Assembly: GCA_017626325.1 (NCBI GenBank)
Contig: JAGAIZ010000071.1
Span: forward strand, 1 to 51,697
Reading direction: 5' to 3'
Origin: Lachnospiraceae bacterium
GTDB lineage: Bacteria > Bacillota > Clostridia > Lachnospirales > Lachnospiraceae
Length of the DNA: 51,697 bases
Translations under genes and position numbers: made by a program
Notes under the pieces: generated by a model
Seen by the model: only the letters and a program-made list of their open reading frames with translations
Told to the model about the DNA's origin: nothing
Databases searched by the model: none
Part shown: in pieces, positions 26,648 to 36,315 of the stretch
How positions within the stretch are numbered: position 1 is the first letter of the stretch
Layout: each line of letters begins with the position of its first letter

Positions 26648-26694
26648 GCGTTTTTCCTCCGTTTATCCTTGCTGCGGGCACTTTCTTATTGCAT

Positions 26695-26721
26695 AAAAGG
26701 GGCCTGCAGAACAAGCCCCTT
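26695..26721 (-). terminator. Rho-independent terminator of the LCP gene
   Basis: AAGGGGC (26697-26703) pairs with GCCCCTT (26715-26721). The minus strand continues TTTATGC. Confidence 0.65.
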
Positions 26722-26727
26722 CGCTTT

Positions 26728-27945
26728 CTATTTCTTCAAAAAACTATTTGTATCCTGATAAATCTGCTCGCTGCATTTCTTAACCGTCTCTGACGGCTCA
26801 TAATCGTTATCATCAAACAGGAACTGATGCAGCCACTTGACATTCTCTTCCAGATTAGTCGGAATGACGCAAGAGCCCTTCGAACCGATGGTTCCTGTCG
26901 CACGCATATCTTCTGCCGGAAATCCGCCTGTCTCAGAAATATAATACGTGTTCACGTTGCCAAGCATCTCCACAATCTCTGATAAGTCAAGAGATGTATA
27001 CACTTCACTGAATACGGCATTGGCTGTCTCCGTAAGCTGCGGCAGAGACGCTTTCTTGGCCTGATCCGCTACGGCCGTAAGCACTTCCCGCTGTCTCTCG
27101 GCACGCTTAAAATCATCTCCGGCTGTATATCGGATACGGCAGTAACCTGTCGCCTGTAAGCCGTCCAGAAGCTGATAGCCTGTGGATGTAACCGGCGTAT
27201 AGGATCTCTTCAGATCTTCCGCGATACACAACTGATAATTATTCAGATGGCTGATCTCCGAATCATCTACATCCACATATACGCCGCCCAATGCGTCTAT
27301 CGTATCCGTCAGACCTGCGAAACCAACTGTAACGAAATCCGTAATGTTGAGATCCAGATTCATATTCAGCATGCTGATCGCCTGCTCCGGTCCGCCTTTG
27401 GCATAAGCCGAATTACACTTATTATAAGAATCATTGCTCAGGTTCAGATAGGTGTCACGGTATACGGAAACCAGCTTACATTCTCCGGTATCCTGATTAA
27501 TGGATGCGATCATAATCGTATCGCTTCGCGTATTCTTCGTCAGTGCGCCCGTCGTGGAATCCACACCAAAAAGCGCAATGTTGCGATAGCCCTTCATGGT
27601 CGTCTCCTGCGCTTCCTTAACGGTATCATTGATGATGATATCGCTTTCCTTTAAGTCCACCTTGCCGCTCTTCGTGCCGGACATAACGCCGTACAGGAAG
27701 AAAACCGCTATAATCAAAACGATAATCTCTATCACAAAAATAATGATTCTTCTTCGCTGTTTCTTCGCCTGAGCCTTCTTGCTCATCTTTTTGCCGGACG
27801 GCTTCCTGCCGGAATGACTGCCACCGGATGATTTCTTCCCCGTGGATTTCGAGCCGCCGCTTTTGGAAGAAGATTTTGGGGATAAGGATTTCTTCTTCGG
27901 TCTTACTTCGCCGTCAATATATTCATCGTCATAGTTTCTCGCCAT
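26728..27945 (-). CDS. LytR-CpsA-Psr (LCP) family glycopolymer ligase
   Basis: A 405-residue protein. A Ser/Lys/Gly-rich basic cytoplasmic N-terminus (about 15-65) and one membrane segment (about 70-90) precede an extracellular LCP domain with NTRSDTIMIASIN, SVYRDTYLNL and RAERQREVL. LCP proteins transfer lipid-linked polysaccharide or teichoic acid to peptidoglycan. Its place beside the sugar transferase and glycosyltransferases suggests it attaches the polymer made by this cluster. The ATG at 27945 follows AAGGGAG by eight bases. Confidence 0.9.
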   Translation of the reverse strand: MARNYDDEYIDGEVRPKKKSLSPKSSSKSGGSKSTGKKSSGGSHSGRKPSGKKMSKKAQAKKQRRRIIIFVIEIIVLIIAVFFLYGVMSGTKSGKVDLKESDIIINDTVKEAQETTMKGYRNIALFGVDSTTGALTKNTRSDTIMIASINQDTGECKLVSVYRDTYLNLSNDSYNKCNSAYAKGGPEQAISMLNMNLDLNITDFVTVGFAGLTDTIDALGGVYVDVDDSEISHLNNYQLCIAEDLKRSYTPVTSTGYQLLDGLQATGYCRIRYTAGDDFKRAERQREVLTAVADQAKKASLPQLTETANAVFSEVYTSLDLSEIVEMLGNVNTYYISETGGFPAEDMRATGTIGSKGSCVIPTNLEENVKWLHQFLFDDNDYEPSETVKKCSEQIYQDTNSFLKK

Positions 27946-28038
27946 TCTTAATACTCCCTTAATTCTCAACAAAATTTAAAATCAAACTCTGTTTCCTATT
28001 TTCTCACATCTTGTCCTAAAAGGCAAGTTTTAGTAGAC

Positions 28039-28076
28039 ATCTTATAAGATTATACTACATCTTGATATAATTGCAA
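28039..28076 (-). promoter_or_regulatory. LCP gene promoter with overlapping palindrome
   Basis: On the minus strand TTGCAA (28071-28076) and TATAAT (28049-28054) are spaced by 16 bp. ATCTTATAAGAT at 28039-28050 is a perfect 12-bp palindrome touching the -10 box and start point. Confidence 0.5.
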
Positions 28077-28123
28077 CCTGCTTCCACATTCTTCAAAAAG
28101 TCTTAATAAATGTTAGTATTTCA

Positions 28124-29533
28124 CTAATATGCGTTTTTATTGATAAATCCCTTGAAAATCGTCAGGAACATGATCTTGATGTCAAATGACATCGTCCAGT
28201 TTTCAATATAGAAAATATCATATTCAATCCGGCGTTTAATAGAGGTGTCTCCCCTGTATCCATTGATCTGCGCCCACCCGGTAAGCCCCGGCCTGACCTG
28301 GTGCTTGACCATATAGCGCGGAATCTCTTCTTTGAATTTCTCCACGAACTGCGGACGCTCCGGCCTGGGACCCACCACGCTCATATCGCCTTTCAGGATA
28401 TTGAACAATTGAGGCAGTTCATCAATGCTTGTCCTGCGCAGGAATTTGCCAACCTTCGTAACGCGGGGATCGTCCTTCGTCGTCCATCCCTTCTCTTCTA
28501 CAGACGGTTTCTGTACCTCCATGGTACGGAATTTATACATTTTAAAAGGCTTATTATGAAGCCCGATGCGTTCCTGTTTGAAAATAACCGGCCCTCTGGA
28601 AGTGCATTTGACCGCAGCGGCCGCGATCACCATGACAGGCGACGCCACGATCAGACCAATCAGCGACACGATAATATCCACGATGCGCTTGCCCACCCAG
28701 TTGAGCGTATTCGTCAACGGCACATACCGGATATTTACCACCGGAAGCCCCATCAGGTCCTCCGTATACGGCCTGCTCGGAAACAGGCTGTTATAGTCGG
28801 GAATAAACTTCGTATGAACGCCCGACTTCTCACACAAATCCACGATATGCTCCAGATGATCGTAATCCTTCAGCGAAAGGGTAATCGCAATTTCATCCAG
28901 CTTGTTCTCCGGCAGAATATACAGCAGGTTCTCAATTCTGCCTACCACCTTGACGCCCTTATAAAGAGTCCCGCTGGGGACGGTGTCATCCAGAATCCCG
29001 CGCACCACGTATCCCCACTGGGGATTGGAGTTGATACGGTTAATGTATTCCTCTGCCGCACGGGAATACCCAACCAGCAGAATATATTTCAGGTTATACC
29101 CCTTCTCGCGGAAATATTGGAGAAGCATACGAATCAGAGAGCGTCCCATCGTCGTGAGGCAGATGTTGATAATATAGAACATACCCATCATGGAACGCGA
29201 GAAATGAATCTGTGAAATCAAATACCAGCCCGCCATCAGCAGAACCATTCCTACCGTGTTGGCCTGGAAGACATTCAGTATTTCATATTTATGCACCGTA
29301 GCGCGTTTGGGCGTATACAGGTTGAAGGAATAATAGAGAATCAGATAACCGGGTACAATCACATACAGCATCTGGAAATAGGTACGCATGGAAAGAACAC
29401 CGACTGATTGGTCGATGTCAGAAAACGGACTGGCAAACTTCAAATACCAGGCTAACATATAGGACGCCGCTATAATAATCGCGTCCAGCACAACATGCAG
29501 TCTGTTAAAATATTTCTGGTTATCTTTAATCAT
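28124..29533 (-). CDS. Polyprenyl-phosphate sugar-1-phosphate transferase (WcaJ/CpsE-like)
   Basis: A 469-residue membrane enzyme. Four or five membrane helices in the first 130 residues are followed by a Rossmann-like region (about 140-250), another helix near 280 and the C-terminal catalytic domain. That domain has the signatures FKQERIGLHNKPFKMYKFRTM (split over its start), DELPQLFNILKGDMSVVGPRPE and RPGLTGWAQINGYRG. It starts polysaccharide synthesis by moving a sugar 1-phosphate from a nucleotide sugar to undecaprenyl phosphate. The substrate sugar cannot be read from sequence. Confidence 0.9.
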   Translation of the reverse strand: MIKDNQKYFNRLHVVLDAIIIAASYMLAWYLKFASPFSDIDQSVGVLSMRTYFQMLYVIVPGYLILYYSFNLYTPKRATVHKYEILNVFQANTVGMVLLMAGWYLISQIHFSRSMMGMFYIINICLTTMGRSLIRMLLQYFREKGYNLKYILLVGYSRAAEEYINRINSNPQWGYVVRGILDDTVPSGTLYKGVKVVGRIENLLYILPENKLDEIAITLSLKDYDHLEHIVDLCEKSGVHTKFIPDYNSLFPSRPYTEDLMGLPVVNIRYVPLTNTLNWVGKRIVDIIVSLIGLIVASPVMVIAAAAVKCTSRGPVIFKQERIGLHNKPFKMYKFRTMEVQKPSVEEKGWTTKDDPRVTKVGKFLRRTSIDELPQLFNILKGDMSVVGPRPERPQFVEKFKEEIPRYMVKHQVRPGLTGWAQINGYRGDTSIKRRIEYDIFYIENWTMSFDIKIMFLTIFKGFINKNAY

Positions 29534-29716
29534 TCTTAAGCCTCTGGCAGTTTATTCCTGATTGGCAATTTTCTTCTAAAAGTCAGCAATGAATATCCGC
29601 TTATGCCAAAATCTCCAAATAATTATTATATATCTTACAATATTTCAGCAAAAAGTACAACCTTTCCATTGAAAAGTGTCTCAGCCCGAATGTCTCAGCC
29701 TGAAAAACGCCTGCGC

Positions 29717-30685
29717 CTAGCCTGCAAACCTATACCATATATTACGCCACAACGCAAGCTGTATCTTCACATAATTCGGCATATGCGCCGCACGAAAACG
29801 CACCCTGCGCGTCCTTCCCTCTTCTGAAGCGCACAGCATAATCCCTTTCCACAAGCCTTTCACATACGTTCCGCCATAGCCCTTCTTCATAAAGAAAAGC
29901 GTCTTGATCCCAAATCCCGCAATCAGAAACGGTAAATTCAAAAGGATCTGCAAAAACGGCATATTCTTATACACCAGGTAAACGCTGTTTCTGGAAGTTA
30001 AATCCACTTTAAATTCGTTATATCTGGATCCCGAAGACCCGCTGCCCGCATGATATACCACCGCCTGCGGGATATATAGATTATAGTAGCCGCAGATCCC
30101 GGCACGATACCCCAGGTCAATATCTTCCAGATACGCGAAATGGTTCTCGTCCAGCATCCCCATAGCTTCGAACAGTTCTCTGCGGTAAATGGCAGCGCCG
30201 CCGCAGGCGGCGAAAATGCTGCGCGCCCTCTGATAATTCTGTCTGGGTTTATCCTTTCCCAGGGCAAACGCCCAGCCCAAAGCGCAATAATAGTCTCCCG
30301 CGTCATCTATCAGTTCCGGGTGGTGAAGGTTCAGCATCTGGGCGGAACCCGAAAAAATACGCGCATCCTGCCTAAGCGGCTCCTCCAGCGCCCTGACCAG
30401 CCCCGGCTCTGCCTCCGTATCATTGTTTAATAAAATAACATACGTTGTCTTGATTTGTTCCACACCTCTGTTGACCGCCCCGCAAAATCCATAGTTACGG
30501 TCCAGTCTCAGCAGCTTAACCCGAGGGTATTTCTCCGCGACAAACTCCGGGCTTCCGTCCCCGGAACCGTTATCGACCACAAGGATATCCGCAGGCTCTC
30601 CTTCCAGGCTTGCAAGGCATTTCCCGATGTACTTCATCCCGTTATAATTGGGAATAATAATGGTGGAACAAATTTCCGTATTCAT
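29717..30685 (-). CDS. Family 2 glycosyltransferase
   Basis: A 322-residue GT2 enzyme with IIIPNYNGMKYIGKCLASL, VVDNGSGDGS, the metal-binding LLNNDTE and LEDIDLGYRAG. A C-terminal hydrophobic pair (about 245-270) suggests membrane association. It resembles rhamnosyltransferases of the WbbL type. It lies 37 bases after the preceding glycosyltransferase gene and is likely cotranscribed, adding one residue to the growing lipid-linked glycan. Confidence 0.85.
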   Translation of the reverse strand: MNTEICSTIIIPNYNGMKYIGKCLASLEGEPADILVVDNGSGDGSPEFVAEKYPRVKLLRLDRNYGFCGAVNRGVEQIKTTYVILLNNDTEAEPGLVRALEEPLRQDARIFSGSAQMLNLHHPELIDDAGDYYCALGWAFALGKDKPRQNYQRARSIFAACGGAAIYRRELFEAMGMLDENHFAYLEDIDLGYRAGICGYYNLYIPQAVVYHAGSGSSGSRYNEFKVDLTSRNSVYLVYKNMPFLQILLNLPFLIAGFGIKTLFFMKKGYGGTYVKGLWKGIMLCASEEGRTRRVRFRAAHMPNYVKIQLALWRNIWYRFAG

Positions 30686-30722
30686 GCTTCTTCCGGTTCT
30701 CCTATCTTCGTTCGCAGGCTTC

Positions 30723-32162
30723 CTAAGTCAACTGCAGCGTCATCTCAGGATTCCATAACACCAGATATCCCATATTTGCCGCCGCCCGGCCTAATTCCAG
30801 ACTTATTTTGCGATACCCCGCTTCATCACAATTAAGTCCTGAAACGTCCGCAATCCGCATTTCATGTATTCCACGTCCCGTCTTGGCATGAACCGTTCTC
30901 TCCTGATAAGGAAGTCCCGTAATCTGCGTAAAAACAGACTGCAGCGGCGCCTGAAGCCGCATACATCTGATATCCACCGCGGCGCAGTCCTGTTTCAGCA
31001 CCGCTCTGTGGGTAGAACCGCCGCTGTACTGCCCGTGAAGCCCTTCGAAGAGACATCTTCCCTGCCAGTCATAAGCACCGGCGCAGATCCGGCGGCGTCC
31101 ATCCAATATTCTGCCTCCCACGATTCCCACATCCTGTCTGACCGTCAGAATATCCGGCCTGTATGAAATATCATAGAATCCCAGATGCAGGCTGTGCTCC
31201 ACGCTCACATCCCAGCCCTGCTTCCTGCAGAAATCCTCCAAGGCGGCTTTGCCCGCCTCATACGCGTACGCTTTGCTGGCCGTATTCTCCGAGGTGGACG
31301 TCTCATGACAGCGCCAGTGATAGAGCACCCGCGGAATATGGACGATAAGCTTCTGCCATCGCGCCGGATTACCGCTCTCTGCCGCAGCGTCCTGTCTGTA
31401 GAACCGGTCCGCCACCCGAAGCACCAGATCATAGTCCTGCGCCCCGTCATATGTCCCGCGCAGTCTGAGCTGTTTCATCATTCCCGCTTCTACCGCCATA
31501 AAGTGGCATATATAGTTATTTGACAACATTAAATCCAGATTAAACTCTTGTTTTTCGTGTACCGACACATAATTCTGTAATTTCTGATCATATTTATCTT
31601 CGTCAGAATAAAGCAGCACCGGCATGATATGATACTTTGCGCACTCCTGAATTCTACGCGCCATACAATATAACGCATCAGGTGTTATGAAATCATCATG
31701 ATCCAGCAGAGCGATATAATCTCCTGCCGCTAAATCTATCCCGGCGTTGGTATTGCCGGAAATACCTTTATTCTCTGTCAAACGCCTGTATTTTACACGG
31801 GCGTCGCCCGTTTCTTTCATCAATTCCCGCACGACCCGCTCAACCGTATCGCTGCTGCCGGCGTCTACAATGATCAATTCCCATTTCCGGTAGCTCTGCC
31901 CCCGCACAGAATCGATCATTTCACGTAAATATTCTTCCTTCGTCTCATAGGCAGGCACTACGATACTGAACAGATACGGATAATCCGCAGTCTCCTTCCA
32001 TTGGGCCCTAAGCGTATCTTCTGTTGGTTTCCGGTAGACATAGATGTCCTTTCTCTCTTCCTCCACGCGCTCCCTGGCAGCGTACCAGGCATGACTGATT
32101 CCGTTCTTTTTCACATAATTCACTGTTTTTCTGACATTGCTGAGTCTTAGGATTTTCCCCAT
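30723..32162 (-). CDS. Family 2 glycosyltransferase with C-terminal extension
   Basis: A 479-residue protein. One GT2 catalytic domain (about 45-300) has FSIVVPAYETKEEYLREMI, ISGNTNAGIDLAAGDYIALLDHDDF and YHWRCHETSTSEN. About 150 residues follow that look like a partial, probably inactive second GT domain. The first domain is closely similar in layout to the first domain of the 679-residue enzyme upstream. The ATG at 32162 is chosen because AAAGGAGG ends one base before the alternative ATG at 32168. The leader contains purine-rich 20-bp repeats. Confidence 0.82.
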   Translation of the reverse strand: MGKILRLSNVRKTVNYVKKNGISHAWYAARERVEEERKDIYVYRKPTEDTLRAQWKETADYPYLFSIVVPAYETKEEYLREMIDSVRGQSYRKWELIIVDAGSSDTVERVVRELMKETGDARVKYRRLTENKGISGNTNAGIDLAAGDYIALLDHDDFITPDALYCMARRIQECAKYHIMPVLLYSDEDKYDQKLQNYVSVHEKQEFNLDLMLSNNYICHFMAVEAGMMKQLRLRGTYDGAQDYDLVLRVADRFYRQDAAAESGNPARWQKLIVHIPRVLYHWRCHETSTSENTASKAYAYEAGKAALEDFCRKQGWDVSVEHSLHLGFYDISYRPDILTVRQDVGIVGGRILDGRRRICAGAYDWQGRCLFEGLHGQYSGGSTHRAVLKQDCAAVDIRCMRLQAPLQSVFTQITGLPYQERTVHAKTGRGIHEMRIADVSGLNCDEAGYRKISLELGRAAANMGYLVLWNPEMTLQLT

Positions 32163-32217
32163 TGTCATGCCTCCTTTAGTCTTATTCCGGCTTCGCCTTT
32201 GTCTTGTGCTTTCCGTC

Positions 32218-32293
32218 TTTATTCTCTGTCTTCCGCCTTTATTTTCTGCTTTCTGCCTTTATTCTCTGTCTTCGCCTTTATTTTCTGTCTTTC
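32218..32293. repeat. 20-bp imperfect pyrimidine-rich tandem repeat
   Basis: About four units of the form TTTATTYTCTGYYTTCYGCC run head to tail. They lie in the gap between the phosphoglucomutase and glycosyltransferase genes, so the minus-strand mRNA there is purine-rich. Confidence 0.6.
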
Positions 32294-32320
32294 TTATTAT
32301 ATGGAAATTTATATGGAAAT

Positions 32321-32341
32321 CGCCCTGCTCATCGCAGGGCG
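32321..32341 (-). terminator. Hairpin after the phosphoglucomutase gene
   Basis: CGCCCTGC (32321-32328) pairs with GCAGGGCG (32334-32341). The minus strand continues ATTTCC, a weak tail, so it may only attenuate. Confidence 0.45.
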
Positions 32342-32411
32342 ACTGTTTCATCTCATCACATATCAGCTCATTATATAGTATTCGCTATATATGGCGAATC
32401 AACAAAGAATT

Positions 32412-34133
32412 CTATAAACATGCTTTCAGGTCTTCCGTCAGCTTACCAAGCTTCGCCTCAGCATCCTCAAGGCTTGTGCCTTTAACGCCCATGTAGAATT
32501 TAATCTTAGGCTCTGTACCGGAAGGACGCGCACAGCACCAGGAATCGTTGGTTAAGTCGAAGTAGAGAACATTAGACTGCGGAAGTCCTGTCTCTCCTTC
32601 CGCTCCTGTCTCGAGATTCAGCGTCTTGCCTGTAGTGTAATCTCTGAATTCTTTCACCTTCAAATCTCCGAAGTTCTTCGGCGGATCGTTTCTTAATTTG
32701 TTCATGATCTCTTCGATCTGCTTCGCACCGTCGATACCCTTCATGGTAATCGCATACTGGCTTTCCTTGAAGTAGCCGTACTTCTCATAGAGCGTAATCA
32801 TCTGATCCCATACGGTCTTGCCGTTCTTCTTGCACCATGCCGCCATCTCGCACAGACACATAACCGCTACAACAGCATCCTTATCTCTCGCATGGGTACC
32901 CGCCAGACAGCCGTAGCTTTCTTCCAGACCGAATACATAGTTGTTGGAACCGCTCTGCTCAAACAGCTTGATCTGCTCGCCGATGAACTTGAATCCTGTC
33001 AGCACCTCGATGAATTTTACTTTATAATCCTCCGCAATCACGCGAGCCATATTGGTCGTTACGATGGTAGTAACCAGCGCAGGATTCTCAGGCATAGTGC
33101 CTGTCGCCGTTCTCTCTCTTAAAATATATTCCGCGATCAGCATTCCGGACATGTTGCCTGTAAACGGCACATACTCTCCTGTCCTAGTATCCAGCGCGTA
33201 GATACCCAGTCTGTCCGCATCCGGGTCTGTTGCCAGCACAATATCCGCTTTCTTCTCCTTAGCCAGCTTCAGCGCCAGAGTGAATGCTTTCGGATCTTCG
33301 GGATTCGGATACTCCAACGTGGTGAAATTCGGATCCGGCATCTCCTGCTCGGGTACCACATAGACATTTTTAAACCCAAGCTCTGCAAGAATTCTTCTGA
33401 CCGGAACATTACCCGTACCGTTAAACGGAGAGTATACGATCTTCATATCTTCCGCCATCTCTTTGATGACTTCCGGATGGATGATCTGTTTCTTTAATTC
33501 CTCCATGTACTTGTCGTCAATTTCCTTGCCGATCACTTCGTACAGGCCCGCCTTCATGGCTTCGTCCTTATCCATGGTCTTCACAGTGTGATAATCTGTT
33601 ACGTTATTTACCTCTGTAATGATCTCTTTATCCTTAGGAGCGGTAACCTGCGCGCCGTCCTCCCAGTAGCACTTGTAACCATTGTATTCCGGCGGGTTAT
33701 GGCTTGCCGTAATCACAATACCGGAGATACAGCCCAGCGTACGCAGCGCGAAAGATAATTCCGGAGTAGGTCTTAACGCGTCGAACACATAAGCCTTGAT
33801 TCCGTTCGCAGCCAGACACAGCGCTGCTTCATCGGCAAATTCGGGTGACATTCTTCTGGAATCATAGGCGATTGCCACACCCTTCTTCTCGCCGCCCTGT
33901 TTCTTTATATAATTAGCCAGCCCCTGTGTCGCCTTGCGGACCGTATAGATGTTCATACGATTCGTACCGGCGCCGATCACACCGCGAAGCCCGCCTGTAC
34001 CGAAAGCCAGATCCTTGTAGAAACGATCTTCGATTTCCTTCTCATCATTCCGGATTGCCAGAAGTTCCTGCTTCGTCGCGTCATCGAAATAGGAATCTTC
34101 CAGCCAAAACTCAAACTGTTCCTTATACCCCAT
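32412..34133 (-). CDS. Phosphoglucomutase / phosphomannomutase
   Basis: A 573-residue alpha-D-phosphohexomutase of the large PgcA type. Its motifs are the phosphoserine loop TASHNPPEYNG, the metal-binding loop DPDADRLG, the sugar-binding EESYG and the phosphate-binding RPSGTEPKIKFY. It interconverts glucose 6-phosphate and glucose 1-phosphate, the latter being the substrate of RmlA, so its location in this cluster links central metabolism to dTDP-rhamnose. AGGAGG precedes the ATG. Confidence 0.95.
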   Translation of the reverse strand: MGYKEQFEFWLEDSYFDDATKQELLAIRNDEKEIEDRFYKDLAFGTGGLRGVIGAGTNRMNIYTVRKATQGLANYIKKQGGEKKGVAIAYDSRRMSPEFADEAALCLAANGIKAYVFDALRPTPELSFALRTLGCISGIVITASHNPPEYNGYKCYWEDGAQVTAPKDKEIITEVNNVTDYHTVKTMDKDEAMKAGLYEVIGKEIDDKYMEELKKQIIHPEVIKEMAEDMKIVYSPFNGTGNVPVRRILAELGFKNVYVVPEQEMPDPNFTTLEYPNPEDPKAFTLALKLAKEKKADIVLATDPDADRLGIYALDTRTGEYVPFTGNMSGMLIAEYILRERTATGTMPENPALVTTIVTTNMARVIAEDYKVKFIEVLTGFKFIGEQIKLFEQSGSNNYVFGLEESYGCLAGTHARDKDAVVAVMCLCEMAAWCKKNGKTVWDQMITLYEKYGYFKESQYAITMKGIDGAKQIEEIMNKLRNDPPKNFGDLKVKEFRDYTTGKTLNLETGAEGETGLPQSNVLYFDLTNDSWCCARPSGTEPKIKFYMGVKGTSLEDAEAKLGKLTEDLKACL

Positions 34134-34257
34134 TGTACTACTGCCTCCTTGTTATTTTTTGTTGGTTATTCCATATTTTCACTAAGCATAAACATGGAAT
34201 AGAATACAAGTTAATCAATTAGTACTATTCTACCATAGAAGAAGGGATATCGCAAAT

Positions 34258-36297
34258 CTATTTTCCGTCATACCGAAGCGCGAAATCGCTACGGTCCAGC
34301 GAGAAATTCGGATTGTAATACGGATCCCCCTGCGCCAGCAAGTCCTTCCATTTATTCCTGAATGCCTCGGCTTCCCTGTTATAGCGCTGCGCCTTCTCTC
34401 CCTGATCGTCCAGTCCTCTGGATACAGATTCATAATGATAAAGTTCCGCAAAAGGCGTAAATACATTCACATACCCGGCTTTCCATGCACGGACGCAGAG
34501 ATCCACGTCATTGAGCGACACGGCGAAACTCTCGTCTAATCCGCCAAGCTCTTCATAGAGCGATTTGCGCATCATCAGGCAGGCTCCCGTAACCGCCATC
34601 ACATTCTGGGCATAGCAAAGCCTGCCCATATAGCCAAGATTGTTATAGCTGACGCGGTAATGGCTGTGTCCCGCCGTCCTGTGCGCACCCAGGCCGAGCA
34701 CCACGCCCGCGTGCTGGATCGTATTGTCCTCATAGTACAGCTTCGCGCCCACCGCGCCTACGTCCTTGCGCTGAGCATACATCAACAGCTCTTCGATCCA
34801 GTCAAAGGTGATCACCTGCGTATCGTTATTCAGAAGAATCACATACTGCCCGGCAGCCTGCTTCACGCCCAGGTTATTGATCGCGGAATAATTGAAGGCA
34901 CCGTCGTAAGTAACCACCCTGATACCGGGCTGCTCTTTCAATTTATCATAATAGTCAAATATTTCCTTCGTGACAGAATTATTCTCCACCACCACTATCT
35001 CATAATTGTCATAGGTGCTCTTGTCCTGAATAGACGTAATGCACCGCTCCAGATCTTCCACATGGTCCTTATTCGGAATCACGACAGACACCTTCGGATT
35101 CCCGATAATCTCATATTTAATCCTGAAAATCGTCTCAAATGCCTTCGTGGACGTGATCTCGAAATTCCGAAAGCCCTTCTCTGTCAGATGAGCCGCCACT
35201 GCCCCTTTGGCCGCCTCGATGGCATAGCTTTTGGCATTGATGTCAGAGGCGACGCTTCCCTCATGAGAACGCCAGTAATAGAGGATCTTCGGCACATGCA
35301 CCACGCACTTGGCCTGGGCGGTCAGCCGCAGAATCATGTCGTGATCCTGACTGCCGTCGAACCGGGAGCGGAACAGCTCCGTACCCTCCATAAGCTTCCG
35401 GTCAAAGGCGCTGAAATGACAGATATAATTGTTCGCACGCAGATTATCCGGTGCAAAATCCGGCTTGAAATGCAGCGTAATCATATCGTCGATGGTCTTA
35501 TCTCCCTTAAAGGTAGTCTCGTCGCAGTAAATATAGTCCGCGCCCTTCTCACAGATGACCTTCATATATTCATACAGCACGCTGGGGTGCAGCACGTCGT
35601 CATGATCAAACAGGGCGATATAGCTGCCTGTGGACATGGCGTAACAGGCGTTGGTATTGCCGGAAATGCCTTCATTCTTAAGCAGCTTCTTATACACGAT
35701 ACGGCTGTAAAGATTCATGTGGCTCTGCTTTAGATATTTTTTATCCTGCTCTATATACTCTCTGCAGATCCGCTCCACATCGCCATGTTCCCCGTCAGAT
35801 CCGTCCGCCAGACATAATTCCCAGTTCTCGTAGGTCTGCGCGATCACGGATTCGATTGCCTGACGCAAGAACTTCTCAGGCGTATTATAGAGCGGCACCA
35901 GAATACTGAATTTGATATCCCTGTCAAACTTCGTCTCCCGCTGTCTCTTCGCTTCCTGGGCATCCGGAAAGCTTGCCGTACCATGCTGGATACACGCCTT
36001 TTTCTCGATCATCTTGGCATGAAATTTTCTGGCAATGCCTCTGATATTGCCGTAACGCCCCAGCCGTTCCTTCATGCGGTGCGTCCAGTGCACCATACTG
36101 CGCAGAGGCTTGGCAAGCCGCCAGAAAACGCTTCCCTTAATGCTTTTCAGCCTTTCTTCCAGATCAGCGCTCTGATTATTCGTATCCACAATCTTGCCCG
36201 CTAAAACCCTGCCTTTCTTTATTTCCCGCTCGTAAGCATCCTTATAGAAGCGCAGGGCTTCTTCCTGTGTCATTTGACTTAGGTCTTTCTGTTCCAT
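34258..36297 (-). CDS. Two-domain family 2 glycosyltransferase
   Basis: A 679-residue protein. An N-terminal helical module (about 10-75) ends in SVFWRLAKPLRSM, a motif seen in clostridial polysaccharide transferases. Two GT2 domains follow. The first (about 127-380) has FSILVPLYNTP, ALFDHDDVLHP and YYWRSHEGS; the second (about 400-640) has VSVVIPNKDH, LLNNDTQV and LNDVDLCVRAWKAGY. Both DxD-like motifs are present, so both domains may be active, possibly forming an alternating disaccharide as in bifunctional rhamnan synthases. It follows the 802-residue enzyme by 18 bases. Confidence 0.87.
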   Translation of the reverse strand: MEQKDLSQMTQEEALRFYKDAYEREIKKGRVLAGKIVDTNNQSADLEERLKSIKGSVFWRLAKPLRSMVHWTHRMKERLGRYGNIRGIARKFHAKMIEKKACIQHGTASFPDAQEAKRQRETKFDRDIKFSILVPLYNTPEKFLRQAIESVIAQTYENWELCLADGSDGEHGDVERICREYIEQDKKYLKQSHMNLYSRIVYKKLLKNEGISGNTNACYAMSTGSYIALFDHDDVLHPSVLYEYMKVICEKGADYIYCDETTFKGDKTIDDMITLHFKPDFAPDNLRANNYICHFSAFDRKLMEGTELFRSRFDGSQDHDMILRLTAQAKCVVHVPKILYYWRSHEGSVASDINAKSYAIEAAKGAVAAHLTEKGFRNFEITSTKAFETIFRIKYEIIGNPKVSVVIPNKDHVEDLERCITSIQDKSTYDNYEIVVVENNSVTKEIFDYYDKLKEQPGIRVVTYDGAFNYSAINNLGVKQAAGQYVILLNNDTQVITFDWIEELLMYAQRKDVGAVGAKLYYEDNTIQHAGVVLGLGAHRTAGHSHYRVSYNNLGYMGRLCYAQNVMAVTGACLMMRKSLYEELGGLDESFAVSLNDVDLCVRAWKAGYVNVFTPFAELYHYESVSRGLDDQGEKAQRYNREAEAFRNKWKDLLAQGDPYYNPNFSLDRSDFALRYDGK

Positions 36298-36315
36298 ATC
36301 GATGATATACCTTTC

